Origin: Hyaloscypha bicolor E
Taxonomy: Eukaryota; Ascomycota; Leotiomycetes; Helotiales; Hyaloscyphaceae
Length of the DNA stretch: 64,000 bases
Reading direction: 5' to 3'
Assembly (NCBI RefSeq): GCF_002865645.1
Contig: NW_020194691.1
Span: 1,488,001-1,552,000 of the forward strand
Shown piece by piece: positions 44,146 through 56,000 of the stretch (positions are counted from its first letter, which is position 1; every line of letters begins with the position of its first letter). The translations under genes and the position numbers were made by a program. Below the pieces are notes generated by a model that was given only the letters and a program-made list of their open reading frames with translations, was not told the DNA's origin and did not search any database.

Positions 44146-45309
44146 AGAAATGCAACTGCGCTGAGAGTTTCTGCTCTTTCTACTTCGGCCCTACGAACTC
44201 CAATGCCTTCATAAAGATTTGGGACTCTCCCCTTCGAATCCACCAGGATCATAAATAATGATTTTCTTATTTGAGTGATTAAGTCTTGGGGACATTTACG
44301 TCGTGTATTCCACGGCCTCTATTGCTTATCCCTGCCTGACCACAACCTTAGTAAGAGTCTTCTACTTCTGTGAGACCGAAGGCGGGTTTGCACACTGTCG
44401 ACTTTCATATGACAGGCTGCGTCACTCAGCAAACTTTGACTAAATTATATATCGGGAGTGGCCCTAATTCCCCTACTAACGTCCGCCGAATCTCTTCGGG
44501 GGGGGGGGGTCGTTGAGAACAAAACCCAGCCAACCATCTCCACCCACTCGGTCGGTTGGAATAGAACCGCCTTGTGACGCAGGTCCGATTTCAGATATTT
44601 CCTCCGGAAAATACCCCTCTATAGTGACCAAGCTCTGGGCGTTTCCTAAACTTTAGACTCTTCGCATCCAAAACATGGCTTCCGGATGCACTCTAGCTTG
44701 ACGAAAGTGTCGAAACCGCCTTCCTACATTCTAGAGGTTGTTAAAGAGAAAGGAAGGTGAAGCCTCGCGATAGTTACCTTAGTTGCCTTGAACCCGATCA
44801 TAAGCGAGCCCCTATTTCAAAGAACAAGTCACATGACTGTATGCCCTGCTCTATGCATCCGAGAATGTTTGAAGGTTTGAAGGAAAGAAATGATGATATA
44901 CAATCGAGAAAGGCAGTTCAATCGACAGAGTCAGAAAAAGTCTGCAAGATCAAAGAATTTTGTTTGCGCGAGGCAGGAGAAACTGAGTTGAAGAGATCCC
45001 GTTCGAATCGTCGACAAATGAAGCCTGCCGGACCACTTTTCGGAGTCTTCTCAAATCGCAGACTTCGTTTATTCCTTCCACCATCGTATCGTCCCACCGT
45101 CCAATCACCTTTATCGAGAAAATCGGGAACAAAGTCTCAACCCGACTTGAACACTTCAACCTGCCACTTTTCCCATATTAAGAAGAAAGTCGGAATTCTG
45201 TATTTAAGTTAGCATTGCCGGAGATCAGAGCACGTTTTTTTTTATTTTTACCATTTATCCATCGTTGGTTCCCTTGATTTCAGGGTAGTATCGCTTGGTC
45301 ACCCCATCA
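44146..45309. other. Intergenic, with a 12-G run
   Basis: A 12-G run at about 44,498-44,509 is followed by TCGTTGAGAAC, resembling G-run/TCGTT junctions at 16,851 and (inverted) 57,915. A 151-codon plus frame at 44,757-45,212 has Lys/Ser/Arg-rich, unstructured composition and no support. Confidence 0.4.
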
Positions 45310-46018
45310 TCATGGTGGAACTTCTCGAGTTGAAGATCCGGCCGTTCCTAGGCATTGAGTACAAGCGGACCTCATGACAACCGTCCCCCCTTCTTTACAT
45401 GTTTTTGAAAATCCGAACTTATGCCCGAGGAAAGTCGCTAGAAGTATGCTCGCAACCTGGATCTCCACATCCCTCGGAACTCTGTGTCCCTTCAGCTCCT
45501 TGCTCAATTTTTGAAAACCTCGTCGGAATGTCCTTTTCTTTTGCTTGGGAACAATGAATCCTGTTTCGACGGGTATGAGACAGATCTTGACACTCTTGAT
45601 GTAGTTTCGGAGGATGTACTGATTGCTTGTACCTGTAATGTTGAGATGAAGGGATCGGGAGAGCACCTTAGACAATGTGACTGAAGTCGTGATCAGGGAC
45701 GACGTTGATTTCCAGTCGGCATTAAGAGAACAGCCAAGGAAGAAGTCCGGCCATGATTTCTTTGTCGGCATATAGATATGGGAAACAACGGAGAGTGGTG
45801 ATGCGCAATCTGCCCCGAATAATCCGAACGATATACTGAGACTGCAGAGCAATTGTTCTAGTGAAGAGCACATAATCATAAATCCTCTTCCTAATCTCTG
45901 GCAGGAACTTCTCTAATGAGGCCTTGAGAGGTGGCTCAGGCAGTACTCGGTGTCGCAGCATAGGATGTGGCTCCCATTGGAGCTCTTGGGGTCGCCAAGT
46001 AGGCATCGTGAAAGTCAA
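45310..46018 (-). pseudogene. Possible F-box-like protein gene, frame-broken
   Basis: Two overlapping minus frames look coding. The first (46,018-45,722) carries FLPEIRKRIYDYVLFTRT, similar to the LP-EIR-RIY-Y-L opening common in fungal F-box-like proteins. The second (45,879-45,310) continues with NQYILRNYIKSVKICLIPV and a basic stretch (KQKKRTFRRGFQKLSKELKG). They overlap in different phases, and I find no intron of plausible length to join them, so a frameshift is likely. Function unknown. Confidence 0.35.
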
Positions 46019-46059
46019 TTTTCATTAGTTAAAGGACTCACATATGATGGCTTGACTTA

Positions 46060-46748
46060 CCATGTACTTGCGAAGGCTTGTTGATGTCTTTGGATGAAGA
46101 ACCTAACTTGATATGAATGAAAAGGGCAGGATATATACCAAGATATCTGCTAATTCCTCTCGATATGCGACAATTTCTGATTATTACATAAGGGAACGAA
46201 TCCGCAGGACTTGGCCCTTTAGCGGTTTGTTACATAGGAACAGTTAATGAAAATCCAAATTAAAAAACGAACCTCGGTGCTCTTATATATTGTCACGTGA
46301 GGATGACGACCTCCTTTCTCAATCTGACCCGGCGAATCAAAAGTTCCCAGAACTCGACTAGATTTTAGATCTTAGAATCCGAATCCGAACTCAAAGGACT
46401 GGGTTCTTTTATAGATTGTTACATAAGGATATCGACTTTCATCCTGAAGTCGGAAGGGAGCGACTCAAAATTCCTCGGAATTCGACAACAGTTTCAAATT
46501 CGGTTCGTCAATCCGGAAGGTCGGTTCGCCAACAATGAAATTCGAGAGAGAGAGAAAGGAACCCCTCAACTCGAAGGTTTCGTTGAATATACTATAATTT
46601 CCTGTGCCATGAGATCTTCTAGTCTACAAATGCAGCCTCCATCCCACCGATATGCAAGAGGCCTCCAGCCTGTCTATCCGTCCCATCCATGCCTGGCTCC
46701 ATAGAATATCGAGCAGCTCTCCCCTTGCTTGGAAAGCATGGTCCCTCC
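46060..46748. other. Intergenic, with repeated short motifs
   Basis: No gene. Phrases such as TTGTTACATAAGG/TTGTCACGTGAGGAT and TCGGAAGG/TCCGAACTC recur at about 46,190-46,520 in a loose 100-bp periodicity, probably an old duplicated promoter-like segment or repeat. Nothing more can be said. Confidence 0.35.
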
Positions 46749-47567
46749 CTACTTGTTGTAAACCAAGAAATTCCTCAAACCATCCCAATGATCACTCTGC
46801 ACATAAATGTAGTCCATACTGCTTCTCAGTCCGCTCTGCAGTGTATCGGGATACCATCTAAATAGCCACATAACACTCGCCCAGCTCACTGCGGCAAACA
46901 CAGGCCATGCATCATGGCCTATCCGTTTCGAGAGTTCGTTATTTCTTATAATTCCCGCGCTTGGTCGAATCGATAGTTCCGCCAACGACAGAACGACTCG
47001 TGCGAACACTAGACATCATTAGATAGAAAAGGAGAGCTTGCGCAGATCCTGCTCACCAAAAATAACAATCTGCTTGCTCACACTCGAAATATGCCCTCTC
47101 TTCGACCTCCGTCCAAACACCACATACCCACCAAGTAGTCCCGCAAAGAATGTATCGTACGGTCCCTCTTTCCCAGGCTCAGAGCCCATGTATCTCAGAA
47201 GTAACATCGTCGCCTTGTATATCGATGCATATTTCGCCAGATTATGGGCATGTGTTCTCGTCGCGCGGAAAATGAGCTTCATTTTCTCCTGCACAGTGCC
47301 TGACCGAAACAAGAATATCATGCTACCAACATCAGTAACATCCCCCCTTATGTGATAGGTCTTCTTACACCAGCGCGTGTGGAAATCTGACTTTGGCGCC
47401 GTAGACAGCGCCATTGCGAGCTGCTTTCAGCACAGCAAGGAAAGGAGCATATTTCGGATTTAGAATAATACTCTCAAGTACTTTCTATACATATTAACAG
47501 TCAGCAACCTTGCGCTGGTCTGGTGGTAGTAGAATCTGCCTACCTTGAGACCTTCAATTCCTGACAT
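46749..47567 (-). CDS. PXMP4: Peroxisomal membrane protein 4 (PMP24, Tim17 family), four exons
   Basis: Exons are 47,567-47,544, 47,484-47,369, 47,322-47,057 and 47,008-46,749. All introns are GT-AG and 46-59 bp, and the frame is kept, giving 221 residues. Exon 2 encodes a segment around NPKYAPFLAVLKAARNGA. Exon 3 has the family landmark pattern: FLFRSGTVQEKMKLIFRATR, THAHNLAKYASIYKATMLLL, and GPYDTFFAGLLGGYVVFGRR. Exon 4 finishes with hydrophobic helices (WPVFAAVSWASVMWLFRWYP). Several membrane segments fit a small peroxisomal membrane protein related to Tim17/22/23. It is divergent from RPF2 with 388 bp between starts. The gene looks intact. Confidence 0.88.
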
Positions 47568-47955
47568 TCTGCCGATTCGAGCCTCGGTAACTTGCGGCGG
47601 GCAATTCTAAACGTGCAGGCGCACTAGGAAAGAGTTGTTGCTATCGTCGTGTCTGCATCTGTCCTTATATCGTGAATTCGCAGTAAGAAGTTGTACCGAA
47701 TGAAGGTGAGTTGTTGTTGTGGGGAGAAGTTGGTGTGTTCGGAGGAATGGGTTCGGCACGAGGCAGGTGGGATTGAGAAGTTTACCCCAGAGTAATGGAG
47801 ACAGGGATCAGCAGGCTTGCATTCGCATGTGAAGGCACCAGGCAGCCAGAGTTGATGCCTTAAAAACTTTTATCGATTGTCGATTTTCTGATAGCGAAAA
47901 AAGTTCTCGATAGCAAGATCAATACCACTTCTCAATTCCACACCACAACGTCAAG
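47568..47955. promoter_or_regulatory. Divergent promoter region PXMP4/RPF2
   Basis: 388 bp separate the two ATGs. No clear TATA box is seen, as is usual for housekeeping genes. ATCGATTGTCGATTTTCTGATAGCGA at 47,873-47,898 contains a TCGAT-ATCGA-type repeated word that may be a factor site; this is a guess. Confidence 0.35.
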
Positions 47956-48978
47956 ATGTTGCGACAAATGTAAGCAATATCTTCTGTCATATAATTGACA
48001 CTTGATGCTAACCTTCCCAGCAAACCTCGCAATGCACGCAGCAAACGCGCCCTCGACAAAAAGGCCCCAAAGCCCACCGAAAACCCCAAAACCGCCCTCT
48101 TCCTCCGCGGCACAACCTGCTCCCAAATAGTCCAAGACGCTCTCACCGACCTGTACCAACTGCGCATTCCACTTGCCAAGAAATTCACAAAAAAGAACGC
48201 CGTCCACCCCTTCGAAGACTCTGCCTCTCTCGAGTTCTTCTCCGAGAAGAACGATGCCTCGATCCTGGTCTTCGGTTCTTCAAGCAAGAAACGCCCACAT
48301 ACCATCACTCTCGTCCGAACGTTTGCGTATAAGGTGTTAGATATGCTAGAGCTGTATCTTGATCCCGAGAGCTTCAGGAGGTTGAATCAATTTAAGAACA
48401 AGAAGTGTGCGGTCGGATTAAAGCCTATGCTCTTGTTCGCAGGAACGCCGTTTGAGAACCCGGTTAGTGATGAGTATACAATGGCTAAGAGCTTCTTTAC
48501 GGATTTCTTCAAGGGCGAGCCTGCGGATAAGGTGGATGTTGAGGGGCTGCAGTATATTGTGAGCATTAGCACGAGGGATAGTGTGGATGGAGAGGAGAGC
48601 AAGCCGAGTGTGCATTTGAGGGTTTATCTCATTCGTACAAAGAGAAGTGGACAGAAGTTGCCAAGGGTGGAGGTTGAGGAGATGGGCCCGAGGATGGACT
48701 TTAGAGTTGGTAGGGTTAAGGAGGCTGATGAGGAGACAATGAAGGAGGCACTCAGGAGGGCAAAGACCAGTCAGGAGAGGCCAAAGAAGAATATCTCGAC
48801 GGATATTGTGGGTGATAAGATTGGAAGGATCCATCTTGGCAAGCAGGATTTGAAGGAGTTGCAGACCAGGAAGATGAAGGGGCTGAAGAGGAGCAGGGAT
48901 GTTGCTGATGAGGAGGACGAGGATGAAGAGGATGTTGTGAGTGATGAGGAGCCCGTCAAGAAGCCAAAGAAGGCTTGA
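47956..48978 (+). CDS. RPF2: Ribosome biogenesis factor Rpf2 (Brix domain), two exons
   Basis: Exon 1 (47,956-47,969) encodes only MLRQ and part of the next codon. A 51-bp intron (GTAAGC...GCTAAC...CAG, 47,970-48,020) follows, then exon 2 runs to 48,978, giving 323 residues. The start is supported by the spliced phase and because the unspliced frame lacks an early conserved start. Conserved Brix-family segments are KTALFLRGTTCSQIVQDALT, KKNAVHPFEDSASLEFFSEK, DASILVFGSSSKKRPHTITL and FFTDFFKGEPADKVDVEGLQ. The C-terminus is acidic then basic (DEEDEDEEDVVSDEEPVKKP), typical of nucleolar factors. Rpf2 works with Rrs1 to load 5S RNP onto pre-60S particles. Intact. Confidence 0.95.
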
Positions 48979-49182
48979 GATATATCACGGATTGCATCAG
49001 CACGGTGTTTGGAGTTAAGGCTGGCTCTCGCCAAGGAAAATGCTCTATGAATCTTTTTTTCTGTGTGCATGGAAAGGGAAGGTAGAAGCTGCCACCTGGC
49101 AAATTTCAGTAGACTAAGTAAAGTCCATGGTCCGGAATGAACCAGTGACAATAGAGAGGATTGCGGCCCTGGATGAACAGGC
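48979..49182. other. 3' region of RPF2
   Basis: Short 3' flank up to the LTR duplication. No other feature seen. Confidence 0.4.
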
Positions 49183-49551
49183 CCATCTGTTGAACTAGCT
49201 AGCTTGGCTAGCATCCTTTCCTTCCACTCCAGGTTCAACCACTAATTCAGTTCGTCCGATTATTGGGTATTACTTACGTACGAACACACCAATCGTTTAT
49301 TAGTATCGCCATTCGATTACGTTCCTTAAACGTGCGTTCAGGAATCAGATTGGTAAATCGTTCCCACCACCAAGTAAGTGCGGGGTAAATCACATGGTGG
49401 GGTGGAAATCAGGAATATAGCTAGGGAACCCATTCCCTCTGTTTTTTATGGAATCACTCTCCTGTATCTAGTCAAAACTAGTCATTCTACAGATTGTCAA
49501 TCTCCAATATATCGATTTTCCACCGATAAATCGATCCCAGTTCAATACCAT
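49183..49551 (+). mobile_element. Solo LTR, second family member, duplication CCATC
   Basis: The element is 49,188-49,546 (359 bp), starting TGTTGAACTAG and ending GTTCAATA. CCATC at 49,183-49,187 and 49,547-49,551 is a perfect 5-bp duplication. It shares with the TcB insertion the segments CCAGGTTCAA, CACTCTCCTGTATCTAGTCA, CATTCTACAGATTGTCAA and TCCAATATATCGATTTTCCA. An 11-bp CTAGTCAAAA duplication is peculiar to this copy. The middle differs, so the two copies are not recent sisters. Confidence 0.88.
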
Positions 49552-50062
49552 CACTTGGGAAGGTATTTGAATGTCTACTCGACTCCTCTTTTCGCGCCCA
49601 GTGGCAATCTTCAAATGTCTTCTCTCTCTCTCTGTATTGATAATTTGCAAGCTGTTGTTTGATCCGCAAGGATATTTTTGTGTCAAAAGTCAGCCTCACC
49701 GTATCGACATGTCCAATTGATATGGTCAAATGTTACCTACCTTGAGAAAGGAAGCTTTCATAAAACCTTGGTGAAGAATCTGGCAATCAGATCATGTTAA
49801 AATCTGAGTCAAAGTCGCCTCACTCTTCGTCCTCAATGATGGCATGGTCCTTGAACCTCTCGCACTTCATCTGACAGCCGGCTTTGACGTGGCAGGTGAA
49901 TGGGTTCTGCCCAAAGGCGGTGTGACAAACATTAAGGCCTGCCACTGCGTACTTGTATGACGCCAAATAGCCATCATCAAGCAAACGGACTTCAGCAGAA
50001 GGCTGCATTTCTTGCCTTGCACCTCACTGCATCCCATCCGAAACCTCTGTTAGAGGGCGAAC
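49552..50062. other. Intergenic region upstream of the HET gene
   Basis: No supported gene. A 62-codon minus frame at 49,820-50,008 has a few cysteines but no start or splice support. Confidence 0.35.
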
Positions 50063-51130
50063 ATGGCACTAGAAATCTACACAACCTTGAGCTCTACATT
50101 AAAGCAGTTCCGTGTCGTCAAGCTCCTCCCGGGCCGTTCCACCATTGAATGCACATTGCGTATCGACAGCCTTCTGAGAGGAGCCCCATCTGTTGGATAT
50201 GAAGCATTATCATATGAGTGGGGAGACACCGATAGTCCCATGCACGAGATCATCCTTCAAGGGAAACGTTTCCGTGTACGAGAAAACCTTTGGATGGCAT
50301 TGCACTCCCTGAGAGCGTCAAAGACGCTCTCAGCAGAATTTTGGATTGACGCTATTTGTATCAATCAGGATAACATCAGTGAGCGAAATCAGCAAGTCAC
50401 AATGATGGGCGACATATTCCGCGAAGCCAATACTGTGAGGGTTTGGCTGGGCGACGATGGCCGAAATGAACACGAAAGCAACGTTAAGGATGCCTTTGAT
50501 CTAGTGGAAAATTGTATTCCCCCGTCAGAGGAAAGGGCTAAAAAACTGGTATCCAAGGAGGCGACAGCTCAGAAGAAATGGGAGGCCTTGGCATTTTTGC
50601 TTGGGCGTACCTACTGGACTAGGCTATGGATCGTCCAAGAATACTTGTCAGCTCGGGAAGTTGTGATACATTATGGACGACATTCCTCCGACAACCGGCA
50701 TTCCCCGGACAATTGGCGGGGGCCCGGAAAATTCGATGAAGGTTTGAGTGGAATCGCCAGAATCAAGTCAAACCATCCTGGCCTTCCACCGTACCTCCCA
50801 GAAGTACTAGAGAGGATAAAAGCGAGCCCAGGTATGAGAATCTCAAGAGCTCGCTGGGAAGGAGGACATCCGACACTTCTGGAACTGCTAGAAACCTGCA
50901 AGGCATCGAAGTCTAGTGTCCCCCACGATAGAATTTACGCACTCCTCGGTGTGGCTAGCGATATCTCGGAAGATTCGATACTAGTGGACTACGGCAGGCC
51001 AATTTTTAAAGTCAAGATGGATGTTGCGTGGCTTATACAATCGAGGCCGAAACATATCCCAGGCATGGTGCGTCGAGTTTGCTCGATTTTGGACGAAACA
51101 TTCGCAGATGTTGAGGAGGAAAGCGATTAG
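50063..51130 (+). CDS. HET-domain protein (heterokaryon incompatibility type)
   Basis: A single exon of 355 residues with ATG in good context (GAACATGGC). It contains the full HET signature order: SVGYEALSYEWGD (residues about 48-62), FWIDAICINQDN (about 93-105), SERNQQVTMMGDIFREANTV, VRVWLGDDG, WTRLWIVQEY and, near the end, DRIYALLGVASD followed by VDYGRPIF. HET proteins act in fungal non-self recognition and cell death. Many are 550-800 residues, so the early stop after FADVEEESD makes this a short member, perhaps truncated. It converges toward a patatin-NLR gene 2 kb away. Confidence 0.88.
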   Translation: MALEIYTTLSSTLKQFRVVKLLPGRSTIECTLRIDSLLRGAPSVGYEALSYEWGDTDSPMHEIILQGKRFRVRENLWMALHSLRASKTLSAEFWIDAICINQDNISERNQQVTMMGDIFREANTVRVWLGDDGRNEHESNVKDAFDLVENCIPPSEERAKKLVSKEATAQKKWEALAFLLGRTYWTRLWIVQEYLSAREVVIHYGRHSSDNRHSPDNWRGPGKFDEGLSGIARIKSNHPGLPPYLPEVLERIKASPGMRISRARWEGGHPTLLELLETCKASKSSVPHDRIYALLGVASDISEDSILVDYGRPIFKVKMDVAWLIQSRPKHIPGMVRRVCSILDETFADVEEESD

Positions 51131-52280
51131 GATAAACATTCTGTGAACAGGTGTTCTGGGGGGACAGGGGAGGTTGCAGTTATGCTCTCTAGAGATCAGA
51201 TGGCCGGCCAAGCCGAGCCAACGAAAGCCCCCCCTTTTCTAATGGACCAAAGTTAGGCCCGGAATTCGAGTCAATTCGGTTGAAAAGGGGTACGAGCGAG
51301 CACAAAAAGAGGAAATTCAGGGCCCCGTATGAAGTCCTTACAAACGAGGAAGGCTTCAACGTTTTACATAAATCAAGTTGTTATTACGGGAGAGTGAAGT
51401 ACTAGTTAAGTAGGAAGAAGCAACTTAATTCGAAGTATTACCATTGCTCGGCTTGTTAGGTGTGCTACATAGTTCGATCCTCTCTACATCTTCAAACACA
51501 TTTAATCGTTCCAACTTCCTCACGCCATTGAGTGATTGAGGGAAAGGAAGAGCTTGGTTGGCAATACACAGGAGCTCTCTTCCAATGGGCTGTCATCTTT
51601 TTTAAAACAAAGAAGGCATCAACTTCACAGCGTCGCCTGCCCTCGCTAGACTTGGCTGGCTCCATTTTAAACTGCGTGAGTTTAACGGCCATCTTTGTTG
51701 CCCTAGACCTGCAGGTGGACACTAACGCCTGGAGCACATGGATTTGACCAACCAGAGGCCGCCTCAGATCGCGCTCTCCGTTCCCTCTTCCCCGCCACCC
51801 TCTTGGGGCCTCGGGAGCTCTGGGCAATACAGCTCTGGTGCTTCCTCCAACTATCCCACCACCGCTGCACGACTGTTACTCGAAACCTGCCGTCACTCCT
51901 TGTCGTGATGGGAGCTTGCCTCAAAGTGAGAGCAAGTTGGTGCTTCAAAGGTATGCATCAACCTTTAATGTTCACTACAGCTTCTGAATATTTTCATAGT
52001 CCCCCGTGTATCGCATATGCCGCGCATAAATCCAAAAGCTAGAAGACAATTCGGCTCTCCAGGTCACTGCAAGCAACGCAATCCGCAACCATGCCAGCAG
52101 AGAGTCTTCTACTACTACCAGCACCGCCGAGGAGAATGAAGCAACCGACAATTCGGTTCTTCAAGAGGCTACGGGCAATGCCATCGCCTCCCATGCTAGT
52201 CGAGAGTCTTCTGCTGCGAGCACCCCCCTCGACGACGACGAAGCACACGACAGCTGGGAAGTCTGCCAGTATTAAAATTG
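51131..52280. other. Gene remnants, no intact gene
   Basis: A plus frame near 51,600-51,745 contains LDLAGSILNCVSLTAIFVAL, a transmembrane-like helix resembling a piece of a major-facilitator transporter. From about 52,040 a plus frame reads two tandem units starting EDNSALQ and TDNSVLQ, both containing NHASRESS or SHASRESS, and ends DSWEVCQY-stop near 52,274. The pieces might be the decayed middle and 3' end of a transporter gene. The identification is weak. Confidence 0.35.
52044..52245 (+). repeat. 103-bp coding-type direct duplication
   Basis: GACAATTCGGYTCTYCARG begins at about 52,044 and 52,147, and CATGCYAGYMGAGAGTCTTCT follows in both units. The reading frame is kept in both, so it is an in-frame duplication of a Ser/Thr/Asp-rich segment in a gene remnant. 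Confidence 0.6.
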
Positions 52281-52354
52281 GCTGCCTAAGCTCTTTTTTA
52301 ATAAAAAAACCTCAAGCTAGATTCTTCAATATTACTATAAGCTAAAATAATAAA

Positions 52355-52512
52355 GCCCTTATATTGTAAACACGTGCTTCTTAGCTTATAATAAAAAGAT
52401 TCCTTAAAATAGAATTTTAATTTAAGGGATTTTATATACTATTTAATTAAGTTTTAGTTTTTAGGCCCTATAATGCCCTATAAATTAGGGGCTTATAAGG
52501 CTCATAGCAACT
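52355..52512. mobile_element. AT-rich repeat element, copy 2, inverted and truncated
   Basis: CACGTGCTTCTTAGCTTATAATAAAAAGATTCCTTAA... through TAGGCCCTATAATGCCCTATAAATTAGGGGC is the reverse complement of the right part of the copy at 16,408-16,745. It breaks off at about 52,512, next to unrelated sequence. Confidence 0.65.
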
Positions 52513-53097
52513 TCTTGCCTAGAGAGGAATGAATCAAGCTTCACAATACACACAGATTTCAGAGCTTGCCCAGCACCATGTAGTCTTAATGTCCGTCTTT
52601 TCAGTTTGACCGCCGTTGATACACTCAATGTTTTTGATAGCAGATTTGACTTCGCATGAGGTATTCTTCCTTTCTCTCCTGGGCGCCATGAACTGCTTCC
52701 GTTATTCGGTGCCACAACAGCCTCAATCCAATTCCGAATGTGGCACGAATGTCAGCATCACAACGCATTCCACAGCACATGTATGTCAGGTGATGATACC
52801 AGAGCCGATCTATAATTCTATATCAAAAATTTGCAGGGTCTATCAAACCTTTAGAGGTAGTGGCAACAGCCCCCCTAGTCCATTTCCTTGCGCTGGTAGA
52901 CCCAGGTAGTGATTGGCCGTCGTAGACAGCATTGAGCCACCTCGTGCTTGGTGCTTCTAGATCTGCATGTCGAATGAGTGACAAATATGAAGGGTTGTAA
53001 TGTTAATGGGCGCATACCTTCTCGATATCTGGCACTAATTTAAGTAGTATTCACACTGCCAATCCCTCCTAGCGTGCTAAACTGCTCAGTCTCCTCA
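52513..53097. other. 3' flank of the NLR gene, no gene
   Basis: Only short overlapping frames. Nothing supported. Confidence 0.35.
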
Positions 53098-56000
53098 TTA
53101 TTCTCCAAACGCATCGTGATCTGGTTTTCCGCCCCGGCGGTTGTGGTCAGAAGAGGCCTGATCATATTCAGTCTCTTCGAGAAGGTCGTAGAATGATGTT
53201 TGGATCGTTTCAAGCTCCCGCATTTTTGCATCTCCCTGACAAAATAGTGCCGTTCTGAGGTTTGTAACGTTTGTGCGGAAAAGATGAGATCTGGATCCTT
53301 CTGAATGGAGCCATAGATGCAGACCTAGCGCATTCATGTGGGCTTCCTCTGCCTTGTGGAACTTTCCCAGTGCGAAATAGGCTGTCCCAAGGGAGTTATA
53401 CATGTCGCACCAACCAATAATCTCTTTATCCATGAAATCGGACTTGTCTGGATGGTTAACTAGTGATATCATAATATCAAGGATCGGGCGACGCCTGCGT
53501 GTAAACATCTTCATCCATGTCACGATTTCCTGGCGCTTCTCTTTCTGCTCAAGGTATCCTAGATGGGGAAGCCACTCGAGTGGATTGGCGCCTATACCAA
53601 GCCTTGCGTCGAAATCTACGACCGCCTTACATGCATCTTTCCGGTCTTTTTGATCAGCAGCTGCCTCGATTCGACATATCAATATTTGTGGATACGTAAC
53701 TGTGTTCAGGACATGGCCGAAGGGTGTCTTTTCGAGGAAAGGTAGTATCCGATTGTCGATAAGGTGCCTTGCTTGTTTTTTGCTTTCATCATCCTCAAGA
53801 TCGACCAAAATCTCTGCAGCGTTGACGGTTGCCATAAATCGAACTTTGTTTTCTTCGAATTGTTGTGGATACGATATTGGATACTTATTGATGATATTCT
53901 TCAATACCGGTAACGCATCCTGTAGTTGCCCATTGTTTCTGAGACACTGGGCAACCCAGTATTCAGCTTCCAGAGACGAAGTTTTGTCGTAGCAAAGCCT
54001 TGCCTCTGCAACTGCCTGCTCCCCCGGGCACAAACGAGACCTAGCTTGTGCTAGATAGAGCTTTCTTTCATTCAATGATACTTCATTCTGGTCAGAACGT
54101 TCTGTTGCGGCGATAGATTGCTGAATGTATCCAACGCCTTCTTTGACTTTCCCAGAATAGACAGAGATTACCCCGAAGTGGTAAAGTAGGTCACCAATCT
54201 CCGGAATTATGACATGATTCGCCTCCATATATCCATTCATCACAGGCGATAGAGCGTACTTCAAGACGATATCAGCATGCCGAAGAATGCCCAAGTCTTC
54301 TTGTATAAGTATAGTGAATGAGTCCGTAGGCATCACATATTTCTCCCAGCCATCAGGTATCGTTAACGACACATGATTCATTAGCTCGCCAGTCATCCAG
54401 TTGATATATTTACATCTTTCAGGTTCAGGAAGCCTGCGATAGATCCAGTTGTGCACTACTGGATGAACCCAGCACTCTCTTGAACCGATGAGGGAATAGT
54501 TGCAGAGTCTCCCTATCGCTGACCTGAATGTATCGTTTGGCGTGAATTGGCGATTGTAAATACCTTTGAGCAAGCTCGAAGGGCTTTGTTGCGGTTTGAA
54601 GTGGGGCTTTAACATTCCCCAGTCCGAAGGGGCCATTATCGGCTCAGCGTAATCCTTGACCCTATATTCTATCTCATTGAGATATCTGAATGGCGACTCC
54701 TCAGCGTCAAGAAAAGCAAGTAGATCAAGGAGCATTGCCGCATGAGACTTTGATTCGGGGTATAATGGACCAGCAATCCGCCTGTATGACAGTTCCCACG
54801 TATATAACACAGACTTTTGCTCCATATCTGTGCTTATGGCAGACTCTTGGAAGAGTTCTCCATGAAGTTCAATATCTTTGTAAAGCGCAACAAAGTCTTC
54901 AATAGAAGTTTCCTCTTCACGCATATACGAGGCGGCTTGTACAATGGCTAGTGGAAGCCCTCCGAGCATATTCAGGAAACTCCAGCAACGATCCTTTGAA
55001 ACATCGAGCATAAGATCTTGACGCATACATTTCTGAAATAGGCAGAATGAGTCTTCGAAATCCATCGGGCCAATTCGAATACCGTTCTGGGCCGGTACCA
55101 CTTGCCCCCCACCCAGGCCGGCGACCCGAGAGTCTCTTGTTGTGATTAATACACGGCCGTGACTTGCCCTAGGGATATATTCCGCAAGTTTAATGCCGTT
55201 CGGACCGCCCAAAAAGGTTTCCTTATCGTCAACTTCATCGAGAACCAGAAGCCAAGGAAGTGTATTCGCATCCTCCAAATGTCCTTTGACGGCGGTGAGA
55301 CAATCCGCCAGTGTTGCATGCTGCGAGTCCAGAAGCAGAAGCCTGGCAATCGCCGCATAGCCGAGCGCGAGATTTTCTGCTGTATTAGCCCGGACCCAGA
55401 AAATAGAGCGTTTTGTCGATTGCCGTTGACCGTATTCGTGTGCAAGTTGACTTTTCCTGAAGAAAGCAACCCTAAGGTTAGCGCTACGCTTATTTTATAT
55501 TAAGATCAGATTCTCTCACCCAATGCCCCCTAGACCAAATAGAACTACTCTCTGATGCAAAACTGGCGAATTTTGGAATATTTTGTCAATTTTCACAAGC
55601 TCAAATTCTCTACCGGAGAAATACGGATTTGAATAGTGGGGTAAAGACGACGGGAACCTGTTATCAGAACCCTTCTCCTGTAAGTTCGCTGCTGGCTTAT
55701 CAGTCGAGTTTCAGCGACAGATCTCACTCTTAAAAGGTATAATTGTAACGTGAAGTCCCTTTAAGAGCATGAGAACACCAGTGGAATGTATGAGTCTCTG
55801 TACAGGTTGGTTTCTGGAATCAAGACTAACTTATGTGTGATGAAGCCTTGTAGGATAGGCTTTGCGCACAGTCCCTCAGGTCTCGTCCCTTATCTGGTCG
55901 AGCCAAATATGCTTCCGTCAAGGCATCGATAGCGTCAAGTTTTTTCCATTCCTCCAGAGCAATTGTGTCAAGTCCACGCTCAACGTCGAAGCGAAAGTAG

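Noticed and set aside
44757..45212. 151-codon plus frame
   Set aside because: Lys/Ser/Arg-rich and unstructured, no motif, no splice or promoter support.
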